A stretch of DNA of 64,000 nucleotides from DASTPP01 sp035762175. GTDB lineage: Bacteria; Myxococcota_A; Polyangia; Polyangiales; Polyangiaceae. The notes below the pieces were generated by a model. It searched no databases and was not told the origin of the DNA. It saw only the letters and a list, made by a program, of their open reading frames with translations. Of the stretch, positions 51,781 through 60,415 are shown in pieces. The translations under genes were made by a program, and so were the position numbers. The stretch covers positions 3,328 to 67,327 of the forward strand of contig DASTPP010000134.1 of assembly GCA_035762175.1 (NCBI GenBank). Reading direction: 5' to 3'. Position 1 is the stretch's first letter. Each line of letters opens with the position of its first letter.

Positions 51781-52412
51781 GGGCGGACGGGCTCCAGGGT
51801 GAGGGACGCTCTGCGCTCTTGGGGGACGTCGTCGAGCGAGGCCGAGACGCTCACCTCGAGCGCGCGCACGTACGCGACGATGGCCCACCGGTCTTCGGGC
51901 GGGATCTGCGTGCCGTACGAGGGCATGGTGCGCACGCCGTGGGCGATGGCCGAGTAGACCTGGCCGTCGGGCAGCTTGCGCGTGTAGTCGTCGAGCAGGT
52001 TGCGCACGCCGATGTAGCCGCGCTGCGCGACCGGGCCCTGGCCCGAGCCGGTGCGGTCGTGGCAGGGCGCGCAGAAGATGTTGTAGCGCTCTTGCCCGCG
52101 CCGCAAGAGCGCGTCGGTGATGGGCACGGGCAGCTTGTCGAGCGGCCGGCCGGCGGGGCCGAGCCCGCGGTAGTAGCCGTCGTCTTCTTCGAGCCGGCCG
52201 CGCGCGACCGTGCCCTCGACCGGGCGGCGCATGGTGGCGCGGTCGGTGAAGAACTTCGACTCGGCCTGCGGGTCGTAGCGCGGCTGGCTGTCCATGTTCG
52301 GGTTGATGTGGACGGGCGGCTCTTCGGAGGGCTGCCCGCGGCAGGCGCCGGCGCAGAGGGGCGCGAGCAGCGCGAGGGCCCGGGCGGCGAGGTCGGCGGT
52401 TCGGCGGGTCAT
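51777..52412 (-). CDS. actE: Alternative Complex III mono-heme cytochrome c subunit ActE
   Basis: 211 residues. Lipobox LCAGAC (Cys24) anchors it to the membrane. HINPNMDSQPRYDPQAESKFF is the conserved ActE head. The heme site is CAPCH (114-118) with axial Met163 in RTMPSYG; GQGPVAQRGY and DRWAIVAYVRAL complete a class I cytochrome c. It takes electrons from the ActA/ActB heme and Fe-S chain and hands them to the oxidase. Four-base overlaps with actD and actF show a single translation unit. Confidence 0.94.
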   Translation of the reverse strand: MTRRTADLAARALALLAPLCAGACRGQPSEEPPVHINPNMDSQPRYDPQAESKFFTDRATMRRPVEGTVARGRLEEDDGYYRGLGPAGRPLDKLPVPITDALLRRGQERYNIFCAPCHDRTGSGQGPVAQRGYIGVRNLLDDYTRKLPDGQVYSAIAHGVRTMPSYGTQIPPEDRWAIVAYVRALEVSVSASLDDVPQERRASLTLEPVRP

Positions 52413-53101
52413 GGCTTGCTCTCGGGCGGCGCGCCCTGGTCGCGGCCGAAGGGGGCGGTCACGCCGGTCAGGGCCTCGAACGTCTGCTCGGCGCTCTCGC
52501 GCAGCCGCCCGCCCGCCTCGCCGAGCACCTCGTCGATCGCCTCGAGCGAGAGCGGGTGGGTCGACTCGAGCAGGGCGCGGGTGCGGCCGGCGTCGAACTT
52601 CGGGTCGACCGCGTCGATCGAGACGAAGAAGCGGTCGTCGGTGACGCGCTCGAAGCGGCGGCTGTTGAAGGCCCAGTGGTAGAGCTGCGGCAGCCGGTTC
52701 AGCCCCAGCATGCCGAAGAGCGTCGCGAAGGCCGTCAGCAGGATGGTCAGCTCGAAGGTCACCGGCACGAAGGCCTGCACCGCGAAGGGGGGCTTGCCGC
52801 CGATGGTGAGCGGGTAGTCGTGGCCGTTCATCCACCACTGCATCAGGAGGGCGAGCGAGCCGCCGGTCAGGCCGCCGGTGAGGCTGATCCACCCGATCGG
52901 GGTGGGCTTCAGGCCCATCGCGTGGTCCATGCCGTGGACCGGGAAGGGCGTGTGCACGTCCCACTTGGTGTAGCCCGCGTCGCGCACCTTCTCGGCGGCG
53001 TGGTAGGCCGCCGCGGGCGTGTCGTACTCGGCCAAAAGGCCCGCCGCCCGGCGCTTCGGCCCGACGACCGCGGGGGGGTTCTTGGGGTCTACGTCGCTCA
53101 T
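52409..53101 (-). CDS. actD: Alternative Complex III subunit ActD (DUF3341)
   Basis: 230 residues. The soluble head GLLAEYDTPAAAYHAAEKVRDAGY (split at 28-51) and WDVHTPFPVHGMDHAMGL are the DUF3341 signature. Two helices follow (WISLTGGLTGGSLALLMQWW; PVTFELTILLTAFATLFGML) and a C-terminal helix region. It is a peripheral membrane subunit of ACIII without cofactors. Starts 7 bp after actC and overlaps actE by four bases. Confidence 0.94.
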   Translation of the reverse strand: MSDVDPKNPPAVVGPKRRAAGLLAEYDTPAAAYHAAEKVRDAGYTKWDVHTPFPVHGMDHAMGLKPTPIGWISLTGGLTGGSLALLMQWWMNGHDYPLTIGGKPPFAVQAFVPVTFELTILLTAFATLFGMLGLNRLPQLYHWAFNSRRFERVTDDRFFVSIDAVDPKFDAGRTRALLESTHPLSLEAIDEVLGEAGGRLRESAEQTFEALTGVTAPFGRDQGAPPESKP

Positions 53102-53108
53102 CGGTCGG

Positions 53109-54548
53109 TCACTCCGCGGGAACGGGTTCGGGGCCGTGGGCGCCGCCGCCCACGCTCGCCGGCGCGTGCTCGTCGTGGCCCGCGTGCGGGCTCGCCTGCG
53201 GCAGCACGGCCTTGACCTCGGCCATCGCGATCATGGGGATGTAGCGCAGGAAGAGCAAAAAGAGCGTGAAGAAGAGGCCGAACGAGCCGACGAAGGTGAA
53301 CACGTCGGCGAAGGTCGGGCGGAAGTAGTTCCACGCGCTCGGCAGGTAGTCGCGGTGCAGCGAGGTCACGATGATGACGAAGCGCTCGAACCACATGCCG
53401 ATGTTGACGAAGATCGAGACGACGAACATGAAGGGCACGTTCGTGCGCAGCTTCTTGAACCAGAAGAACTGGGGGCTGATGACGTTGCACGAGATCATCG
53501 TCCAGTACGCCCAGGCGTAGGGGCCGAAGGCGCGGTTCAGGAAGACGAAGCGCTCGTACTCGTTGCCCGAGTACCACGCGGTGAAGAACTCCATGCCGTA
53601 GGCGTAGCCGACCATGGTGCCCGTCAGCGTGATGACCTTGTTCATGTTCTCGAGGTGCTTGAGCTGCACGATCCGCTCGAGGCCGAAGACCGCGCGCGCC
53701 AGCACCATCAAGGTCATGACCATGCCGAAGCCCGAGAAGATGGCGCCGGCGACGAAGTAGGGCGGGAAGATGGTCGTGTGCCAGCCCGGCAGGACGCTCG
53801 TCGCGAAGTCGAACGACACGACCGAGTGCACCGAGAGCACGAGCGGCGTCGAGATGCCGGCGAAGATGAGGTACGCCCGCTCGTAGTGCTGCCAGTGGCG
53901 GTTCGAGCCGCGCCAGCCGAGCGAGAGCGCCCCGTAGATGAGGCGCCGGAGGCGGGTCTTCGCCCGGTCGCGCATCGTCGCCAGGTCGGGGATGAGGCCG
54001 ACGTACCAGAAGATGAGCGACACCGTGCCGTAGGTCGAGACGGCGAACACGTCCCACAAGAGCGGGCTCTTGAAGTTCGGCCACATCGACATCTGGTTGG
54101 GGATCGGGAACACCCAGTAAAAGACCCAGACGCGGCCGACGTGAATCGTCGGGAAGAGCAGGGCGCAGATGACCGCGAAGATGGTCATCGCCTCGGCGAA
54201 GCGGTTGATGCTGGTGCGCCACTTCTGCCGGAGCAGAAACAAGATGGCGCTGATGAGCGTGCCGGCGTGGCCGATGCCGATCCAGAAGACGAAGTTGGTG
54301 ATGTCCCAGGCCCAGCCGACGGTGTTGTTGTTGCCCCAGACGCCGACGCCCTGCCAGATCAGGTAGCCGACCATGACGAGCAGGTTGCCGAGCCCGAGCA
54401 GCGCGAGGGCGAAGGCGATGTACCAGGCGCGGGGCGGCTTCTTCGCCTCGATGGGCGCCGCGACCATCTCGGTGACCGTGCGGAAGTCGACCGAGGGGTC
54501 GATGAGCGGCACTTCGTTGAGCTCGGGCTTGACGGCGGAGGAGGCCAT
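53109..54548 (-). CDS. actC: Alternative Complex III NrfD-like membrane subunit ActC
   Basis: 479 residues. Ten helices in the NrfD/PsrC pattern: AWYIAFALALLGLGNLLVMVG, GIGHAGTLISAILFLLRQKWR, LLFPTIHVGRVWVFYWVFP, STPLVLSVHSVVSFDFA and GWHTTIFPPYFVAGAIFSG. The HSVVS-DFA and HTTIFPPYF segments line the quinol site in ACIII structures. It oxidises menaquinol and passes electrons to the Fe-S clusters of ActB. The C-terminus is Ala/His-rich. Three bases separate it from actB. Confidence 0.96.
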   Translation of the reverse strand: MASSAVKPELNEVPLIDPSVDFRTVTEMVAAPIEAKKPPRAWYIAFALALLGLGNLLVMVGYLIWQGVGVWGNNNTVGWAWDITNFVFWIGIGHAGTLISAILFLLRQKWRTSINRFAEAMTIFAVICALLFPTIHVGRVWVFYWVFPIPNQMSMWPNFKSPLLWDVFAVSTYGTVSLIFWYVGLIPDLATMRDRAKTRLRRLIYGALSLGWRGSNRHWQHYERAYLIFAGISTPLVLSVHSVVSFDFATSVLPGWHTTIFPPYFVAGAIFSGFGMVMTLMVLARAVFGLERIVQLKHLENMNKVITLTGTMVGYAYGMEFFTAWYSGNEYERFVFLNRAFGPYAWAYWTMISCNVISPQFFWFKKLRTNVPFMFVVSIFVNIGMWFERFVIIVTSLHRDYLPSAWNYFRPTFADVFTFVGSFGLFFTLFLLFLRYIPMIAMAEVKAVLPQASPHAGHDEHAPASVGGGAHGPEPVPAE

Positions 54549-54551
54549 GGG

Positions 54552-57500
54552 TCAGGCGAGCTCCGGGTTGGGGTTGCGGATCTGCGAGAGGTAGGTCGTG
54601 CGCGGCTTGGTGTTCAGCTCGTCGAGCACGCGGTAGCCGTGGCGCGCGGCGGCGGCGCGGGCGACGCGGCTCTGCGGGTCGTTCAGGTCGCCGAAGGCGA
54701 TGGCGTCGGCGGGGCAGGCCTGGGCGCAGGCCGAGACGACGTCGCCGTCGCGCAGGGGCCGGCGCTCGCGCTTGGCCGAGATCTTCGCCTGGTTGATGCG
54801 CTGCACGCAGTAGGTGCACTTCTCCATCACGCCGCGGACGCGCACGCTGACGTTGGGGTTGGTCACCATCTTGATCGTCTCGGGCACCTCCTCGTGGAAC
54901 GCGAGGAAGTTGAAGCGCCGCACCTTGTAGGGGCAGTTGTTGGCGCAGTAGCGGGTGCCGATGCAGCGGTTGTACGTCATCTCGTTCAGCCCCTCGGGGC
55001 TGTGCGAGGTGGCGTTGACCGGGCAGACGTTCTCGCAGGGCGCGTTCTCGCAGTGCACGCAGGCCATCGGCTGGCGCACCACCTGGGGGTCTTCGACGGT
55101 GCCGCTGAAGTAGCGGTCGATGCGCAGCCAGTGCATCTCGCGCTGGCGCGTCACCTGCTCTTTGCCGACGGTGGGCGTGTTGTTCTCGGCCTGGCAGGCG
55201 ATGACGCAGGTCGAGCAGCCGGTGCAGGCCGTCAGGTCGATGACCATGCCCCACTTGTGCCCGTCGTACTCGCGCTCCTGCCAGAGGGCGACGAGCGGCT
55301 TGTGCTCGACGGCCTTCTGGGCGAACTCGGGGTCTTTTCGGTAGGCCTCGAGCGAGGCCTCGCGCACGATGGGCCGGCCCTCGAGCGTGTTGTGCTCCTG
55401 GGTGACGGCGAGGCCGTAGCCGTTCGCCGTCTTCTCGAGCTTGCCGCCCTGGGCGAAGCCGAAGCCCTTGGTGGTGCGCAGGGGCGTGACGTCGAAGCCC
55501 TGGCCCTTGCCGACGCGGCCCGAGACGGCGCGGCCGCGGCCCAAGAAGAGCTGCACGCTGTAGTCGGCGGTGCCGGGCACGACCCAGGCGGGCACCTCGA
55601 TCGAGCGGCCCTCGACGGTCAGGCGCACGACGTCGCCCGAGCCGACGCCGAGCTCTTGCGCCGTCTTGAACGAGAGCCAGGCGGCGTTGTCCCAGGTGAT
55701 CTTGGTGACCGGGTGCGGCAGCTCTTGCAGCCACGCGTTGTTGGCGAAGCGGCCGTCGAACACCGTGGCGTCGGGGGCGAAGGTGACCTCGAGGGCCTGG
55801 GCGCTCGGGCGCTGGCCGGCGCGCTTGCCGACGGCGCCGGCGACGGCGTCGGCGTTGAGCGGGGCCTCGACGGGCGCGGCGCCCCGCGCGACGAAGCCGT
55901 CGTGCAGGAGGCGGCGCCAGGCGCGCTCGAAGCCGGTGAGGGCGGTCGTGACGGCGCCGTAGGGCGCACCCGGCGTCGCCGGGGGCGGGCCGGCCGCGGC
56001 GCCGGCGGGCGGGGCGCCCGTCGGCACCGCGCTCGCGGCGGGCATGGCGCTCGGGGCGTGGGGGGCGGCGGCGACGGCCGAGCCGATGGCGGCGTTGGCC
56101 GCGCTCGCCGAGGGGTTCGGCGCGATGCGCCCGGGCGAGGGCAGCGACGAGGCGGGGGTCGCCTGGAAGAAGGGCGGGGGCGCGCCGGGGGCCGGGCGCA
56201 CCGCCGAGCCCGAGGCGGCCGGGGCCGCGGCCGTCGCCGGGCGGGCCGAGCCGGCGGGCGGCGAGGCGTCGGCGGTGCCGGCGGGCGCCGGGCTGCCGGC
56301 CGCGGGCGGCGCCGCCTCGGTCGCGCCGGCGTCGCCGCCGAGCGACTCTTTGAAGGTCGCGCGCACCAGGTCGTAGCCGCGCCGCTCGGGCGCGCCCGCG
56401 ACGACCGCGAGCAGCTCGAGGTCGCTCTTGCCGTCGAAGAGCGGGGCGATGAGCGGCTGCTGCACGACGAGCGAGCCGTCGGCGGCGGCCTGGTCGCCCC
56501 AGGCCTCGAAGTCATGCGCCCGCGGCAGGGTGTGCGTCGAGGCCGCGGCCGTCTCGTCGAGGTGCGTGCCGAGGTGCAGCCGGAAGGGCACCCGCGCCAT
56601 CGCCCGGGCGAAGTCGAGGTCGGCCGGGGCGTCGTAGGCGGGGTTGCCGCCGAGCACGAGCAGCGTGTCGACGGCGCCCGCGCCCATCTCGCCGGCGAGC
56701 GCCTTGACGTCGTCGAGCGGCCGGGCGGCCGCGGCGGGCAAGAACTGCAGCGTGCGCCCGAAGGCGCCGAGCGCCTGGTTGATGGCGTAGCCGAGCGCGT
56801 GCACGTGCGCCGGCTGCCGCTGGCCGACCACCACGACCGAGGCGCCGCGCTGGCGGGCCAGATCTTTCGCGGCGCCCGCGACCCACTTGCGGTCGAGGTC
56901 GGCCGCCGCCTTCGCCTTGCCCGCGAGCGGGCCGAGCGCGACGTTGTTCGCGCCGAGCTCGGCCGCGAGCGCCAGCAAGAAGTCTTCGACCGCCCCGGCC
57001 GGCAGGCGCAGCCGGTGGTCGGCCGTCATGCCCGTCACCGTGAGCGCGGGCTCGGCCACGTAGAGCCGGCTCATCGCGTCGTTCGGCGCGCGCACGCGCC
57101 GGCCCGCCGCGAAGAGCTTGTTCGCCCGCACCGCGCCCCGCTCGGTCAGCAGAAAGTCGCTGTCGGCCGAGACCACGACCCGCGCGCGGTCGTAGGCGAC
57201 CAGCGGCCGCAGCGGCCGCCCGAACGCGAGCTCGGCCCCCGCCACCGCCTCGGCGTCGCCGGCCGGCTCGTACTCGTAGAACTTCGCCTGCGGGAAGCGC
57301 CGCTGCGCCGCCGCCTTCAGCCGCGCGAACGACGGCGAGGCCGTGCGCGGCGAGAGCACCCGCAGCTTCGCCCCCCCGCTCGCCTCGGCCGCCTTGAGCC
57401 GCGCCTCGAGCTCGGCGAGCACCGAAGCCTGGTCGGCCGGCTGCTTGTCTTTCGTCGCCCCTTGCGCCCGGTCGGGGTCGTAGAGGTCGAGCACCGCCGC

Positions 57501-57911
57501 CTGCAGCCAGGACAGCGTGCCGCCCCGCGCCGAGGGGTGCTCGGGGTTGCCCTCGACCTTGGTCGGGCGCCCCTCGTGACACTCGACGACCAGGGGGTGC
57601 CCCTCGCCCTGCAGCGCGTACGCCGTGGCGTAGAACTGCGGCACGCCCGGGATGATGCCCTCGGGCGACTTCGTGTAGGGCACGATCTTCTCTTCGGGCC
57701 GCCGGATGCAGCCCGCGAGCGTCGCCATCGCCGCCGAGGCGGCCGCCAGGCCCAGGAAGGTGCGCCGGTCGGCCGGGCCGAGCACGCTCGCCCCCTCGGG
57801 GAACTCGCGCCCGGCCGCCTCGCGCGCGGCCGGCGTCTGCGCCAGGTGTTCGGGCCCGCGCCAGTACTGTGGCGGGCCGTCTTCGCGAGTGATCGGCAAG
57901 ACGCGTTTCAT
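54552..57911 (-). CDS. actB: Alternative Complex III Fe-S/molybdopterin-like subunit ActB with Ala/Pro-rich insertion
   Basis: 1119 residues. A Tat-type motif (DRRTFLGLAAASAAMATLAGC) follows a 45-residue head. The first 850 residues resemble a molybdopterin oxidoreductase without its cofactor; the C-terminal part is a four-cluster ferredoxin: TACTGCSTCVIACQ, PMACVHCENAPCENVCP, YCANNCPYKVR with CTYCVQRI, and CAQACPADAI. Electrons go from ActC quinol through these clusters to the hemes. Unusually, about 120 residues (525-648) are a pure Ala/Pro/Ser/Gly insert inside the molybdopterin-like domain. Its ATG overlaps the actA stop. Confidence 0.95.
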   Translation of the reverse strand: MKRVLPITREDGPPQYWRGPEHLAQTPAAREAAGREFPEGASVLGPADRRTFLGLAAASAAMATLAGCIRRPEEKIVPYTKSPEGIIPGVPQFYATAYALQGEGHPLVVECHEGRPTKVEGNPEHPSARGGTLSWLQAAVLDLYDPDRAQGATKDKQPADQASVLAELEARLKAAEASGGAKLRVLSPRTASPSFARLKAAAQRRFPQAKFYEYEPAGDAEAVAGAELAFGRPLRPLVAYDRARVVVSADSDFLLTERGAVRANKLFAAGRRVRAPNDAMSRLYVAEPALTVTGMTADHRLRLPAGAVEDFLLALAAELGANNVALGPLAGKAKAAADLDRKWVAGAAKDLARQRGASVVVVGQRQPAHVHALGYAINQALGAFGRTLQFLPAAAARPLDDVKALAGEMGAGAVDTLLVLGGNPAYDAPADLDFARAMARVPFRLHLGTHLDETAAASTHTLPRAHDFEAWGDQAAADGSLVVQQPLIAPLFDGKSDLELLAVVAGAPERRGYDLVRATFKESLGGDAGATEAAPPAAGSPAPAGTADASPPAGSARPATAAAPAASGSAVRPAPGAPPPFFQATPASSLPSPGRIAPNPSASAANAAIGSAVAAAPHAPSAMPAASAVPTGAPPAGAAAGPPPATPGAPYGAVTTALTGFERAWRRLLHDGFVARGAAPVEAPLNADAVAGAVGKRAGQRPSAQALEVTFAPDATVFDGRFANNAWLQELPHPVTKITWDNAAWLSFKTAQELGVGSGDVVRLTVEGRSIEVPAWVVPGTADYSVQLFLGRGRAVSGRVGKGQGFDVTPLRTTKGFGFAQGGKLEKTANGYGLAVTQEHNTLEGRPIVREASLEAYRKDPEFAQKAVEHKPLVALWQEREYDGHKWGMVIDLTACTGCSTCVIACQAENNTPTVGKEQVTRQREMHWLRIDRYFSGTVEDPQVVRQPMACVHCENAPCENVCPVNATSHSPEGLNEMTYNRCIGTRYCANNCPYKVRRFNFLAFHEEVPETIKMVTNPNVSVRVRGVMEKCTYCVQRINQAKISAKRERRPLRDGDVVSACAQACPADAIAFGDLNDPQSRVARAAAARHGYRVLDELNTKPRTTYLSQIRNPNPELA

Positions 57912-58549
57912 CGGTGACACCCCGTGCAGTGCTGCGGCGGGTTGACGTTGTGGTTGATGGCGGGGTCGCTCGCGGCCACCTCGGGCGGGCGCGACTGCCA
58001 CGCCATGTTCGTGATCTCTTCGGGCGGCCGCAGGTGCGGCAGCGGGTTGCGGTGGCACTCGAGGCACCAGCCCATGCTGAGCGGCTGGTCCTGGTGCACC
58101 TTGACCATCTGGTCGACGCGCCCGTGGCAGGTCGAGCAGCCCACCCCCGCGTTCACGTGCGCGCCGTGGTTGAAGTACGCGAAGTCGGGCGTCTTGTGGA
58201 TGCGCACCCACTCGATGGGCCGGTCTTCGGCCCAGCTCTTGCGAACCAGCTCGAGCGCCGGGCTGTCGGTCTTCACCTGCCCGTGGCAGTTCATGCAGAC
58301 CTGCGTCGCCGGCACCGGCGCCCAGTGCGACTGCTCGACGCCGGCGTGGCAGTAGCGGCAGTCCATGCCGAGGTCGCCCGCGTGCAGCTTGTGGCTGTAG
58401 GCCACCGGCTGCTTCGGCTCGTAGCCGACGTCCGTGTGCCAGGGCGAGAAGTAATACCAAACGACGAAGACCGCCCCTGCGCCGCCGAGGCCCACCCCGG
58501 CGGCGATCAGGGCGGGCAACTTGTTGGTCCATCGCGGGAAGATTTGCAT
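57908..58549 (-). CDS. actA: Alternative Complex III pentaheme cytochrome c subunit ActA
   Basis: 213 residues from ATG 58549. One N-terminal membrane helix (LPALIAAGVGLGGAGAVFVVW) and five CxxCH sites: 64-68, 85-89, 138-142, 162-166 and 208-212, with extra His (YSHKLHAG, YFNHGAH) as axial ligands. This is the usual ActA size and heme number. It is the periplasmic heme wire of the complex. First gene of the act-sco-cox transcript; the operon promoter should be in 58550-58873. Confidence 0.96.
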   Translation of the reverse strand: MQIFPRWTNKLPALIAAGVGLGGAGAVFVVWYYFSPWHTDVGYEPKQPVAYSHKLHAGDLGMDCRYCHAGVEQSHWAPVPATQVCMNCHGQVKTDSPALELVRKSWAEDRPIEWVRIHKTPDFAYFNHGAHVNAGVGCSTCHGRVDQMVKVHQDQPLSMGWCLECHRNPLPHLRPPEEITNMAWQSRPPEVAASDPAINHNVNPPQHCTGCHR

Positions 58550-58873
58550 GGCTAGCCGGTGGCGCCGTTTAGAGTTCTTCGGGCACGACGACAAGGGTTG
58601 TTTTCGGGCGCCCGCCCGGGTCGTCGCGCTTCGTGGGGTGTTTATCGAAGTGACACCGCCCCCCCGCCCGGGCGCCGGTGTCGGCGCCCGCCGACGTGCT
58701 CATAACAAAGAGCGCCTCGCCGGCGCCACTCGCCGGCCACGACGCCGGCCCTTCCCTACACCGGCCGGGCCTAAAATCAAGGGCGTCGCGCGCCCGCGGC
58801 CCCGCCCGCTCGACCCCGAGTGCACTCGGGGTCAAAACGCCGCCGCGCTTCGGACCAACCCGCCCTGGTGGCG
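58550..58873. promoter_or_regulatory. Upstream region of the act-cox operon
   Basis: 324 bp without a gene. It is less GC-rich in patches (GTTGTTTTCGGGCG; CTCATAACAAAGAG; CCTAAAATCAAGGG), which on the minus strand may contain promoter elements. Several GC-rich inverted repeats and the perfect palindrome at 58812 also lie here. Confidence 0.45.
58812..58833. promoter_or_regulatory. 22-bp perfect palindrome
   Basis: GACCCCGAGTG followed directly by its reverse complement CACTCGGGGTC, with no loop. It is followed by AAAAC on the plus strand and so has no T-run on the transcribed minus strand. That makes a dimeric regulator site more likely than a terminator. It is 263 bp upstream of actA and 41 bp after the lipoprotein stop. 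Confidence 0.5.
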
Positions 58874-59338
58874 TCAAGGCTTCGCCGCCCCCGCGAGCAG
58901 CCCCCGCACCTCGGCCACATGCTCGGGGCAGTTGCGCGAGAGCACAACCACACGCACCCCCCCACCTTCGGCCGCCTGCCTCGAGACCACCGTCGACGGC
59001 GTCACCTCGAGCGGACGCCCCCGGGCCGCCGGCGCCTCGCCCGGCAGCTCGTAGCGGGCGGCGACCAGCATGCCCTGGTGGAACTCGAAGCTCGCCCGGC
59101 TCGGCACCGCGCCCGGGCTCGAGCCCGACCATTCGAGCGCGGGCGAAGGCACCGAGCGCATCACCCAGCTGCCCTCGCCGGTCGGCCGGAAGCGGGCCCG
59201 GGTGTCGGACGCCGACAGGCCCAGGCGCACGCCGAAGAACTCGGCCTCGGGCCCGCGCGAACAAGCGCCCGCCCCGAGCGCGAGGGCGGCGAGGGCGGCG
59301 AAGGCGAAGGGGGCGCGCCCGGGTGCGGCGGTGGTCAC
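58874..59338 (-). CDS. Lipoprotein of unknown function
   Basis: 154 residues. A signal peptide with lipobox LGAGAC (Cys26) precedes a domain beginning EAEFFGVRLGLSASDTRARFRP. 'GV.LG.s..d.r.rf' is the usual opening of many myxobacterial exported domains that tile one helix-strand unit. ASFEFHQGMLVAARYEL and VRVVVLSRNCPEHVAEVRGLL follow. No named family is claimed. It stands alone, between ybbR and the act operon, all leftward. Confidence 0.7.
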   Translation of the reverse strand: MTTAAPGRAPFAFAALAALALGAGACSRGPEAEFFGVRLGLSASDTRARFRPTGEGSWVMRSVPSPALEWSGSSPGAVPSRASFEFHQGMLVAARYELPGEAPAARGRPLEVTPSTVVSRQAAEGGGVRVVVLSRNCPEHVAEVRGLLAGAAKP

Positions 59339-59470
59339 GGCGCCCTCTATAGGGCAAGGCCTGCCGCCGCACCACCACCGCCTCGCGTTGCCTCGCCCCG
59401 GGGGGCGTACCGTTACGTCAGCTCGGCCCCGGCGGCCGCCCCCCGCGCGCCCGCCCGCCCGGCGCCGGCC

Positions 59471-60415
59471 TCACCAGCGCACGACGACCACGCTCGGGAT
59501 GAGCTGCAGCGAGCAGCCCTCGAGCGTGGCCAAGACCGGCAGCGAGGCGCTGCCCGCCGCCTTCTGCTCGGGCGTGAGCGAGCGCAGGTCGACCGTGGGC
59601 ACGATCTGCTCGGGCCGCAGCACGCTGACGAGCTCGGGCGGCCCCGTCACCTTCACGTCGATGGCGGCCGGCACCACCGTGGCGCGCCCGGTCTGGCCGA
59701 GCACGAGCACCGGCCGCTCGAGGATCATGCGCTCGAGGCGGGCGCGCCCGATCTCGACCGAGACCGCGACGCTGTCGGTGTCGAAGTTGGTGTGCGCCGG
59801 CGGCCGGCCGATGGAGAGCTGGCGCGTGTAGCTGCCCTCGGCGAGGCCGCCGACGTCGAAGGGCTCGGCGCGCGTGTTCTGCAGCGTGCCGACGACGCTC
59901 TTCGGCCCCTGGGCCGTCACGACCGAGGGCTCGGCCGAGGGCACCCCCGCGACGGCGTAGCCCGGCGCCGGCTGGCCCGTCAGCGAGGTCTGCACGGGGA
60001 TCTCGCGCAGCACGATGTCGTCCCACGTCAGCTCGATGCCCGCCGGGTCGATGTCGGCCCGCACCCCGGGCGGGATGGCGAGCCCGCTCGTCTCGAAGGT
60101 GGCGTAGTGCTCGGGCGCGCGCCGCAGGTCGAGCACGGCGGTGCCGAGGTCTTCGGCCTTCAGCTCGTCGAGCAGCGCCCGCCCGCCCCGCAGCGTCAGG
60201 CGCACCGTCGGCGGCGGCTGCGTCAGCAAGATGCGGTTCTGCGCGTCGCGCGGCAGGAGCACGACCACGCTGACGGGGAAGCTGCGCTGCGCGTTCTGCG
60301 AGCCGTTGACGTAGAAGTAGAAGCCGAGCGAGAACGCGAGGCTGATCAGCTTGAGCGACAGGTTCTCGGTGAGGGCGCCGCGCAGCCAGTCGAGCGCCTG
60401 GGCGAGCGTCTTCAA
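59471..60415 (-). CDS. YbbR-like (CdaR) regulator of diadenylate cyclase
   Basis: 314 residues if started at the TTG 60415-60413, which overlaps the cdaA stop (TTGA); no ATG or GTG fits between cdaA and the first helix. The membrane helix SLKLISLAFSLGFYFYVNGS is followed by three YbbR-type repeats with the strand pattern PVSVVVLLPRDAQ, IPVQTSLTGQPAPGYAVAGV and PSAEPSVVTAQGPKSVV, and LDVGGLAEGSY-like turns. In Firmicutes the homologue CdaR binds and tunes CdaA from outside the membrane. The coupled start fits an equimolar partner. Confidence 0.87.
   Translation of the reverse strand: MKTLAQALDWLRGALTENLSLKLISLAFSLGFYFYVNGSQNAQRSFPVSVVVLLPRDAQNRILLTQPPPTVRLTLRGGRALLDELKAEDLGTAVLDLRRAPEHYATFETSGLAIPPGVRADIDPAGIELTWDDIVLREIPVQTSLTGQPAPGYAVAGVPSAEPSVVTAQGPKSVVGTLQNTRAEPFDVGGLAEGSYTRQLSIGRPPAHTNFDTDSVAVSVEIGRARLERMILERPVLVLGQTGRATVVPAAIDVKVTGPPELVSVLRPEQIVPTVDLRSLTPEQKAAGSASLPVLATLEGCSLQLIPSVVVVRW

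Noticed and set aside
53019..57917. 1632-codon plus-strand open frame opposite actB-actD
   Set aside because: Composition of a complement shadow (Val/Glu/His/Arg runs); the minus strand carries complete ACIII subunits with all cofactor motifs.
58812..58833. Intrinsic terminator at the palindrome
   Set aside because: No loop and no T-run downstream on the transcribed minus strand.
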